DNA of 64,000 bases from Micromonospora radicis (lineage in GTDB: Bacteria; Actinomycetota; Actinomycetes; Mycobacteriales; Micromonosporaceae). Made by a program: the position numbers and the translations under genes. Positions 57,515 to 64,000 of the stretch are shown piece after piece (the first letter of the stretch is position 1; the number at the start of each line of letters is the position of its first letter). Under the pieces are notes generated by a model. That model was not told the origin of the DNA and did not search any database. It saw nothing but the letters and a program-made list of their open reading frames with translations. The DNA is taken from positions 1 to 64,000 of the forward strand of contig NZ_QXEC01000016.1 of NCBI RefSeq assembly GCF_003583405.1, in the 5' to 3' direction.

Positions 57515-58792
57515 GTGCAGGCACGGCTGAGCACGATGTTCCAGTCCCTACAGGTCCGCAACTACCGGCTATTCGCGTTCGGGCAACTGGTCAAACTGAT
57601 CGGTGTCTGGATGATGTTCATCGCCCAGGACTGGCTGGTCCTCGAGCTTTCCGGCGACTCGGCCACCGCGCTCGGCGTGGTCGTCGCCCTGCAGTTCACC
57701 CCGGTACTGCTGCTCACGTTGCTCTCCGGCCGGCTCGCCGACCGGTACGACAAGCGGATGCTCCTCTTCGTCGCCAACGCCTTCTGGGCCGTGTTGTCGC
57801 TGGCGATGAGCGTGCTCGTCCTCACCGACCTGGTCCAGCTCTGGCACGTCTTCGTCTTCGCCGCCCTGCTCGGCGTGGCCAACGCGGTGGAGACCCCGGT
57901 CCGGCAGGCCTTCGTCTCCGAACTGGTCGGCACCCGGCTGTTGCCCAACGCGCTCTCGCTCAACGCGGCCGTCTTCAACTCGGCCCGGATCGTCGGCCCG
58001 GCCGTCGCCGGCCTCGCCATCGCGCTCTTCGACGTCGGACCGGTCTTCCTGGTCACCGCGCTCAGCTCGATCGCGCCCCTGATCACGGTGATCCAGATGC
58101 GTCCGGCCGAGCTGTACCGGGCACCGCTGCCGTCGCGCGACGAGCGGGCCGCCGCCACCGTGTTGGACGGGCTGCGGTACGTCGGTCGTCGCCCCGACCT
58201 GCTGCTGCCCATGGTGGTGATGTCGGTGATCGGGATGTCGCTGTTCAACTTCCAGCTCACCCTGGCGGCGCTGGCCAAGACCGTGTTCAACACCGGTGCG
58301 GCCTCGTTCGGTCTGTTCAGCACCACCCTCGCGGTCGGTGCGCTGGCCGGCGCGCTGGCGGGCACCGGTCGGCGCAGTCGCCCGTCGGTCTGGCTGGTGC
58401 TCGGTGCCGCGATCGTCTGCGCCGTCTTCGGCACACTGGTCGGGCTGGCCCCCACGTACTGGATGGTGGTGGCGCTGCTCCCGCCGACCGGCTTCTTCAT
58501 GGTCTACTTCGCCCAGGCCGCCAACCAGCGGGTCCAACTCGGCACCGACGCCGCCTTCCGGGGCCGGGTGATGGCGCTGTGGGTACTGGTGTTCCTGGGT
58601 ACGAACCCGGTCGGCGCACCGGTGATCGGCTGGATCGCGGAGACCTTCGGTGCCGGTGTCAGCATCTGGGCCGGTGGGCTGCTCTCCCTGGTCACCGCCC
58701 TGCTCGCGTTGGCCTGGCAACTGCGTCACGACAGCGTCCGGCTGCGGTTCCGGATCCTGCCGATGCCGCGGTTCTACGTCACCGAGGTCTGA
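57515..58792 (+). CDS. MFS exporter (MFS_3, enterobactin exporter-like)
   Basis: The 425-residue protein has 12 spans and the MFS_3 signature FAFGQLVKLIGVWMMFIAQDWL, with motif A GRLADRYDKRMLLF. Members export siderophores or drugs. GAGGAGGCG precedes the GTG at 57515. It follows the MarR gene and is most likely controlled by it. Confidence 0.92.
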   Translation: MQARLSTMFQSLQVRNYRLFAFGQLVKLIGVWMMFIAQDWLVLELSGDSATALGVVVALQFTPVLLLTLLSGRLADRYDKRMLLFVANAFWAVLSLAMSVLVLTDLVQLWHVFVFAALLGVANAVETPVRQAFVSELVGTRLLPNALSLNAAVFNSARIVGPAVAGLAIALFDVGPVFLVTALSSIAPLITVIQMRPAELYRAPLPSRDERAAATVLDGLRYVGRRPDLLLPMVVMSVIGMSLFNFQLTLAALAKTVFNTGAASFGLFSTTLAVGALAGALAGTGRRSRPSVWLVLGAAIVCAVFGTLVGLAPTYWMVVALLPPTGFFMVYFAQAANQRVQLGTDAAFRGRVMALWVLVFLGTNPVGAPVIGWIAETFGAGVSIWAGGLLSLVTALLALAWQLRHDSVRLRFRILPMPRFYVTEV

Positions 58793-58849
58793 CCACCGGA
58801 TGCTGGAAAATCGCCAACATGACGCTGCGCAACGGATTAACTTCGTTGG

Positions 58850-59359
58850 GTGGAGATCTTACGCCTGCTGCTGCTGGCCCTGGCGCTGGCCGCCGTGGTC
58901 TCCCTCCCGGTGCTGATCGCGCTCGTGGTCTGCGCCGACGAGGTCCTCGACCGCTTCACCTGCGGATACGCCGAGTGGCGGGCGCGGCGGCGGGAGCGTC
59001 GCCTGATCGCCCGGTTGAACCGGTCGGTGGTCGCCGACGGGCTGGCCAAGCCCGGTGACCTCGAGGCGCTCGACCGGCCCGACCGGCGCCCGCTGGAGCA
59101 ACTCGCCGCGGACCTGCGCTGCCTGCGCCGAGAACGGGTCGGCGGGACCGGCCCGGCCGTGGTGTGGCACAGCAGCGTGCTCGACGCGTACGACGAGCGG
59201 CTCCGGCTGGCCTGCCGGGCGCTGGGCATCACCGAACACCTGACCGAGCTGACCGGCATCGACCGGCAGCTGGAACGGGTGCGGATCGAGGGCGAACTGG
59301 ACGCCGCCGGCCTGCGCCTGCCGGCCACCCGGCCCGGTCAACGCGAACGCCGTCACTAG
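58850..59359 (+). CDS. Membrane-anchored conserved hypothetical protein
   Basis: The 169-residue protein has one N-terminal span (LRLLLLALALAAVVSLPVLIALVVCADEV region) and a cytoplasmic helical part rich in arginine with GYAEWRARRRERRLIARLN and VVWHSSVLDAYDERLRLACRALG. Similar proteins are widespread in actinobacteria with no known function. It ends 17 bases before a 2H phosphoesterase gene on the same strand. Confidence 0.78.
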   Translation: MEILRLLLLALALAAVVSLPVLIALVVCADEVLDRFTCGYAEWRARRRERRLIARLNRSVVADGLAKPGDLEALDRPDRRPLEQLAADLRCLRRERVGGTGPAVVWHSSVLDAYDERLRLACRALGITEHLTELTGIDRQLERVRIEGELDAAGLRLPATRPGQRERRH

Positions 59360-59376
59360 CTGCCATCCTGGGTCGG

Positions 59377-59946
59377 GTGCGACTCTTCACCGCGGTCTAC
59401 CCGCCGGCCGAGGCGATCGAGCATCTGTACGCCCGGGTGGCCGGGCTGCGCCTCGGCGCGGCCTCCGCCACCGGCACGAACGTACGGCTGGTGGATCCGA
59501 CCCGGGCCCACCTCACGCTCGCCTTTCTCGGCGAGGTCGAACCCGTACGGTTGGCTGCCGTGCAACGGGCCCTCGAAAGCGTCGCCGACACCGTCCGGGC
59601 CGACCCCGTGTCGTCCGTGCTGCGACTGGGCGGTGGCGGCCGGTTCGGTTGGGGCCGTGGCACCGTGCTCTGGGTCGACGTACGCGGTGACGTCGCCTGC
59701 CTGGCCGCGCTGGCCGGCGCGGTCCGGGCCGGGCTGGACGCGATCGGCGTGCCGACTGACGAGAAGCCGTTCCGGCCGCACCTGACCATCGCCCGGCCCG
59801 GCGACCGGATGTCGCACGCCGACATCGAGTCGGACCTCACCGCCCTGGACGACTACCTCGGCCCGCCCTGGCCGGCCAACGAACTGGTGCTGGTGCAGAG
59901 CAGACCGACTCCCGGCTACCGCCGCCTCGCCACCTGGGCCCTCTGA
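59377..59946 (+). CDS. thpR: RNA 2',3'-cyclic phosphodiesterase (2H family)
   Basis: The 189-residue ThpR/LigT enzyme has two HxTx motifs, HLTL (in RAHLTLAFLG) and HLTI (in FRPHLTIAR), that form the active site for opening cyclic phosphates. GTG at 59377 gives the canonical start VRLFTAVYPPAEA. It is located in the cytoplasm; the natural substrate is unsettled. Confidence 0.93.
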   Translation: MRLFTAVYPPAEAIEHLYARVAGLRLGAASATGTNVRLVDPTRAHLTLAFLGEVEPVRLAAVQRALESVADTVRADPVSSVLRLGGGGRFGWGRGTVLWVDVRGDVACLAALAGAVRAGLDAIGVPTDEKPFRPHLTIARPGDRMSHADIESDLTALDDYLGPPWPANELVLVQSRPTPGYRRLATWAL

Positions 59947-59959
59947 CCCTCCCCGCACC

Positions 59960-60035
59960 CCGCGATCTTGCAGTTACGGTCGCCGGAACGTCGCATACTG
60001 CGGCCTTTGTCGCGACGGAAAGTACAAGATCGCGG
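59960..60035. repeat. Inverted repeat between convergent genes
   Basis: CCGCGATCTTG (59960-59970) and CAAGATCGCGG (60025-60035) are perfect 11-base arms, 54 bases apart, between the thpR and sepH stops. It may act as a terminator or be one of a family of palindromic repeats. Confidence 0.65.
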
Positions 60036-60064
60036 AGGCTTGGGGTGGCGGAGGGGGGTGGGGG

Positions 60065-61147
60065 TTAGGAGGACTCGCGGGCGGCGGGGCCGGTGCCGAA
60101 GAGCACGTCGTCCCAGCTGGGCAGGCGCTTGCGCGGCTTGCCGGTGGCCTCGGTCGACTCGGTGGCGCTGGTGGCCGGCGTGTTGTTGCGCCGGGGCCGC
60201 AGCACCGCCAGCGACGGCACGGCCGGAACCTCCTTCGGCGCATCCGCGTCGTCGTCGAAGGCCGAGCCCTGACCGCCACCGAGCAACGCCGCCGCGCCGC
60301 CGGCGACCGCCCGTTGGCGGGGCGACTCCGCCCCGCCGGCCAGCGCGGCCGGAGAACGGGACTCGAGCCCGCGGCCCGACGTCGAGCCGAGCGGCCGGTC
60401 GAGCGAGGCGAGCAGGGCGTCCCGGCCGGCCCGGATCGGATCCCGACCCGACCGGCTCGGGTCGACCGGTGCCGGCAGCCCGTGACCGCCCCGGCTGGGC
60501 TCGCCGCGCGACGGACCGGGCAGCGCGTGGCCACCTCGCTCCGGCGCCGGCTCCTGACCGAGGATCGGCGTCGGCCGTTCGGCGCAGAGGTACTGCGCCA
60601 TGTCGTCGTGCGGGGCGACGGACTGGCGGGTCTTGTCCAGATCCCAGACCGCCTGCGCGGTGGCCTTGCCGGAGGGCCAGGTCGCGACGATCCGCCAGGT
60701 GCCGTCGTCGCGTCGCCAGGCATCCCAGGAGATCTTCTCGGTGTCGATCCCGTGCTGGGCGAGCCGACCGTTGACCACCTCGGCCAGTGGGGTCGGCTTC
60801 TCTGCACCCTTGAGTCGGGTACGCCGGGCGTGCTGGGCGAGCATCGCCCGCTCCTGAAGCACCGGGCCGGCGTAGCGCAGCACCCGGTCGACCGGTACCC
60901 CGGCGATGCGGGCCACGTCCTCGGCGGACTCGCCGGAACGGATCCGGGCCTGGATGTCCCGCGGGGACAGGGACGGCACCGGGTCGGCGGCGGGCGGGGC
61001 CACCGCGAGCGTCGGTGCACCCGGCTCGGCGTGCAGCACTCCGGCGACGCGCTCGTCGATGGGTAGGGCGAGCAGGCGCCCGACCTCGTCGGCGAGCACC
61101 AGGGCCTGGCCGTCCTCGGAGAGGGCGACGAAGCGTACTGGGCGCAT
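60065..61147 (-). CDS. sepH: Septation protein SepH
   Basis: The 360-residue protein matches SepH (DUF3071), which stimulates FtsZ assembly in actinobacteria. The N-terminal domain (about 1-170) opens MRPVRFVALSEDGQALVLAD and carries the helix-turn-helix-like IQARIRSGESAEDVARIAGVP. The C-terminal part is a disordered, proline/glycine-rich tail ending in a conserved RKRLPSWDDVLFG motif. GGAGG precedes the ATG. serC is upstream on the same strand, as in mycobacteria. Confidence 0.92.
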   Translation of the reverse strand: MRPVRFVALSEDGQALVLADEVGRLLALPIDERVAGVLHAEPGAPTLAVAPPAADPVPSLSPRDIQARIRSGESAEDVARIAGVPVDRVLRYAGPVLQERAMLAQHARRTRLKGAEKPTPLAEVVNGRLAQHGIDTEKISWDAWRRDDGTWRIVATWPSGKATAQAVWDLDKTRQSVAPHDDMAQYLCAERPTPILGQEPAPERGGHALPGPSRGEPSRGGHGLPAPVDPSRSGRDPIRAGRDALLASLDRPLGSTSGRGLESRSPAALAGGAESPRQRAVAGGAAALLGGGQGSAFDDDADAPKEVPAVPSLAVLRPRRNNTPATSATESTEATGKPRKRLPSWDDVLFGTGPAARESS

Positions 61148-61410
61148 CGCGTTGCCTCCGTCCCGCTTCGCTGGCCGTACGCCACGAGCCGGCCACCCGG
61201 GCGTTGAAGACCACGGTACGCCCATCCGGCCCCAGGTGGGAGACGCCACGCCCGGGCAAGTCGGGCCGGGCGGCCCGATCCGGCGCTGGTGAGCGCTGTG
61301 CGGCCGGTCAGCCGCTGAGGATGGACAGTGAAGTTGATCGCAGTGATCCGGGAAAGCGACGGGCCCGGTCGACCGGGGAGGGTCGCCGAGCCCGCTGCCT
61401 CAGCTACGGC

Positions 61411-62538
61411 TCAGAGCCGCTCGACCACGTAGTCGATGGACGCGGTCAGCGCCTCCACGTCGGCCGGCTCGACCGCCGGGAAGAGCGCCACCCGCAGCTG
61501 GTTACGGCCCAGCTTGCGGTACGGCTCGGTGTCCACGATGCCGTTGGCGCGCAGCGCCTTGGCGATCGCCGTGGCGTCGACGCCGTCGGCGAAGTCGATG
61601 GTGGCGACCACGTTGGACCGTAGCGCCGGGTCGGTGACGAACGGGGTGGCCACGGCCGAGCGCTCGGCCCAGCCGTACACCGTCGCCGCGCTCTCGGCGG
61701 TGCGCTTGGCCGCCCAGGCCAGGCCGCCCTGGGCGTTCATCCAGTCGGTCTGCTCGGCGGCCAGGAAGATGGTGGCCAGCGCCGGGGTGTTGTAGGTCTG
61801 CTCCAACCGCGAGTTGTCGATCGCGGTGACCAGGTCCAGGAAGGCCGGGATGTACCGACCCGAGGCCTTGATCTCGGCGGCCCGCTCCAACGCGGCCGGC
61901 GACATCAGGGCCAGCCACAGCCCACCGTCGGAGCCGAAGCACTTCTGCGGGGCGAAGTAGTAGACGTCGGTCTCGCCGACGTTGACGTCCAGCCCGCCGG
62001 CGCCGGAGGTGGCGTCGACCAGCAGCAGCGAGCCCGCGTCGGCCCCGGCCACCCGGCTGATCGGCACCGCCACACCGGTCGAGGTCTCGTTCTGCGGGGT
62101 GGCGTAGACGTCGACGCCGGCCTCCGCGGCCAGGGTCGGCGCGCTGCCCGCGTCCGACTTGCGGATCGTCGGCTCGCCGAGGAACGGCGCGTCCTTCACG
62201 GACTTGGCGAACTTGGCGCCGAACTCGCCGAAGCTGGCGAACTGGGCCCGGTCGCGGATCAGGCCGAACGTGGCGACCTCCCAGAACGCGGTGGTGCCGC
62301 CGTTCCCGATGATCACCTCGTAGCCCTCGGGCAGTGAGAAGAACTCCGCGATGCCGGAGCGCAGCCGGGCCACCTGGTCGCGGACGGTCTTCTGCCGGTG
62401 CGAGGTGCCCAGGTAGCTGGTCGCCATCTCGGCGAGCGCGGAGACCGCCGCCGGACGGACCTTGGACGGCCCGCAGCCGAACCGGCCGTCAGCGGGCTTG
62501 ATCTCGTCGGGAATCCGGATGGTCGGTGCGTCAGCCAC
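61411..62538 (-). CDS. serC: Phosphoserine aminotransferase
   Basis: The 375-residue class V aminotransferase makes phosphoserine from 3-phosphohydroxypyruvate for serine biosynthesis. It is of the actinobacterial type: GRFGCGPSKVRPAAVSAL, GNGGTTAFWEVATFGLI, and the PLP lysine in YYFAPQKCFGSDGG. GTG at 62538 is the start. The sepH gene follows 263 bases downstream, with no feature recognised between. Confidence 0.95.
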   Translation of the reverse strand: MADAPTIRIPDEIKPADGRFGCGPSKVRPAAVSALAEMATSYLGTSHRQKTVRDQVARLRSGIAEFFSLPEGYEVIIGNGGTTAFWEVATFGLIRDRAQFASFGEFGAKFAKSVKDAPFLGEPTIRKSDAGSAPTLAAEAGVDVYATPQNETSTGVAVPISRVAGADAGSLLLVDATSGAGGLDVNVGETDVYYFAPQKCFGSDGGLWLALMSPAALERAAEIKASGRYIPAFLDLVTAIDNSRLEQTYNTPALATIFLAAEQTDWMNAQGGLAWAAKRTAESAATVYGWAERSAVATPFVTDPALRSNVVATIDFADGVDATAIAKALRANGIVDTEPYRKLGRNQLRVALFPAVEPADVEALTASIDYVVERL

Positions 62539-62839
62539 GGTGTTCTAGATCCTTCCGCGTGGGTCGAGGCCCGGGTGAGCAGAGGGGGCCGGACCGACGG
62601 CGCGTGCGGGCGCACGTACCGCCGGGGTCGAAGCCCTTCCGGCGGCGCTGCCGGCCTTCATCCTCGCACCCGTCGACGTCCCGCCGGGCGCTGGTACCAG
62701 CCCCAGCGGTGAGTCGTCCGCCACAGCCCGTGGCGTCGCACACACCGCCCCCGTCCGGGCGGCGGCGCCCCGCGCTCCGGGCGCCGAGAAAGAGGCCCCG
62801 CCCTACCGGAGACGGTAGCGCGGGGCCCTTCGGCACATC
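62539..62839. other. 301-bp gap between citrate synthase and serC
   Basis: Apart from the terminator at 62794-62827, nothing beyond a GC-rich serC upstream region is seen. Confidence 0.5.
62794..62827 (-). terminator. Terminator of citrate synthase gene
   Basis: Fifteen-base arms (62794-62808 with 62813-62827) pair with one C-C mismatch around a GAGA tetraloop, followed on the minus strand by TCTTTCTC, 13 bases after the citrate synthase stop. Confidence 0.85.
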
Positions 62840-63946
62840 TCAGACGTCGTGCGGTACGGCGTCCCAGCCGTCGACCTCGTGCGGCTTGCGCGGGCTCGGG
62901 CCGACGTAGCGGGCGGAGGGCCGCACGAGGCGCTGGAGCTTCTTCTGCTCCAGGATGTGCGCACTCCAACCACCCATCCGGGCACAGGTGAACATGGAGG
63001 TGAACATGTGCGCCGGCACCTCGGCGAAGTCGAGCACGACGGCGGACCAGAACTCCACGTTGGTGGCCAGCACCCGGTCCGGTCGGCGGGCCTGCAGCTC
63101 GGTCAGCGCGGCCTTCTCCAGCGCCTCGGCGACCTCGAACCGGGGGGCGCCCAGCTCCTTGGCGGTACGGCGGAGCACCCGGGCGCGCGGGTCTTCGGCC
63201 CGGTACACCCGGTGGCCGAAGCCCATCAGCCGCTCGCCTCGGTCGAGTACACCCTTGACGTAACCCTCGGCGTCGCCGCTGCGCTCGACGGACTCCAGCA
63301 TGCTGAGCACCCGCGACGGCGCACCGCCGTGCAGCGGGCCGGAGAGGGCGCCGATGCCGGAGGAGATGCAGGCGGCGGCGTCCGCGCCGGTGGAGGCGAC
63401 GATCCGGGCGGTGAAGGTGGAGGCGTTCAGGCCGTGCTCGGCGGCCGAGATGAAGTACGCGTCGACGGCCTTGACGTGCCGGGGGTCGGGCTCACCACGC
63501 CACCGCTTCATGAAGCGCTCGACCACCGTCGAGGCCTTGTCGATCTCCTTCTGCGGCACCGCCGGCAGGCCGAGACCACGGGCGGACTGGGCGACGAAGG
63601 ACAGCGCGGTGACCGACACCCGGGCCAGATCCTCCCGGGCCTGCTCGTCGGAGATGTCCAGCAGTTGATGCAGGCCCCAGTACGGGGCCAGCATCGCGAC
63701 GGCGGACTGCACGTCCACCCGGATGTCACCGGAGTGCACGGGCACCGGGAACGGCTCGGCCGGCGGCAGGCCGGGGCCGAAGCGGCCGTCGACCAGCAGG
63801 GCCCAGACGTTGCCGAAGGAGACCTGGCCGATCAGATCCTCGATGTCGACCCCGCGGTAGCGCAGCGCGCCGCCCTCGCGGTCCGGCTCGGCGATCTGGG
63901 TTTCGAACGCTACGACGCCCTCAAGTCCGGGTTTGAAATCGGCCAT
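62840..63946 (-). CDS. Citrate synthase 2
   Basis: The 368-residue enzyme condenses acetyl-CoA and oxaloacetate. It has the catalytic GALSGPLHGGAPSRV and FGHRVYRAEDPRARVL (histidine and aspartate region), and the starting phrase LEGVVAFETQIAEPD typical of the actinobacterial type with a short N-terminus. A GGAG precedes the ATG at 63946. The 54 bases to the right edge hold no further gene. Confidence 0.95.
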   Translation of the reverse strand: MADFKPGLEGVVAFETQIAEPDREGGALRYRGVDIEDLIGQVSFGNVWALLVDGRFGPGLPPAEPFPVPVHSGDIRVDVQSAVAMLAPYWGLHQLLDISDEQAREDLARVSVTALSFVAQSARGLGLPAVPQKEIDKASTVVERFMKRWRGEPDPRHVKAVDAYFISAAEHGLNASTFTARIVASTGADAAACISSGIGALSGPLHGGAPSRVLSMLESVERSGDAEGYVKGVLDRGERLMGFGHRVYRAEDPRARVLRRTAKELGAPRFEVAEALEKAALTELQARRPDRVLATNVEFWSAVVLDFAEVPAHMFTSMFTCARMGGWSAHILEQKKLQRLVRPSARYVGPSPRKPHEVDGWDAVPHDV

Positions 63947-64000
63947 CTCACTACTCCTGGTGTGTGGTCGGTGCGCCCGCCCGGGCTCGGTGTCCCGGCC

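Overview
The window looks like a chromosomal stretch from a Micromonospora-like member of the Micromonosporaceae. The DNA is very GC-rich with GC-biased third codon positions, GTG starts are frequent, and several -10-like hexamers sit 6-8 bases before a start codon, as in leaderless actinobacterial genes. Family markers fit: a BldG-type STAS protein, SepH, futalosine-pathway menaquinone genes, an XPB-type helicase with its partner, and DUF3027, DUF2530 and TIGR03089 proteins. The genus is an inference from content and gene order, not a search result.

Bases 1-24000 are mostly conserved backbone: a cut TPR-like gene, a LURP-one protein, an MrfA-type helicase divergent from a bldG/anti-sigma pair, a proton-pumping pyrophosphatase, a lipoprotein, topA, a lactone oxidase/TetR divergent pair, a PLP enzyme, then an MFS-thymidylate kinase fusion, holB, and ricT. 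Three small genes resembling type VII secretion-associated proteins sit between holB and ricT. A membrane metallophosphatase ends the block.

At 24105 a tRNA-Thr(CGT) gene marks one end of a roughly 2-kb island remnant (24162-26137). An exact 18-bp copy of the tRNA 3' end closes the other side. Inside are a replacement terminator, a transposase scrap, a low-GC small protein and, convergent to it, the C-terminal toxin-like domain of a large protein whose 5' part is cut off at the att copy. No integrase is present.

Bases 26300-38200 are accessory or metabolic genes: a PPOX flavoprotein, DUF2231 plus Hsp20, an ADP-heptose-type set (GT9, GT2 and a HldE-like enzyme with a long insert), a 14-TM drug exporter, a Nudix hydrolase, a quinone reductase, a HAD phosphatase, an SCO6745-type protein and a membrane FKBP isomerase. 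Bases 38400-41350 carry a bacterial NHEJ set: Ku on the minus strand, and a split LigD (ligase and polymerase as separate overlapping genes) on the plus strand.

Bases 41350-64000 resemble, from memory, the mycobacterial order around XPB, its partner, cold-shock protein, MFS, DUF3027, MarR, SepH, serC and citrate synthase. The menaquinone genes mqnD and mqnB flank a 1.2-kb repeat-rich, gene-poor patch (49429-50642) next to an XRE-GNAT fusion gene. Several intergenic spaces hold long hairpins or operator palindromes. The most unusual items are the tRNA-Thr island, the repeat patch with a shared 13-bp inverted element, an adenine-free tract after the LigD polymerase gene, and an intrinsic terminator with no gene in front of it (34625-34667).
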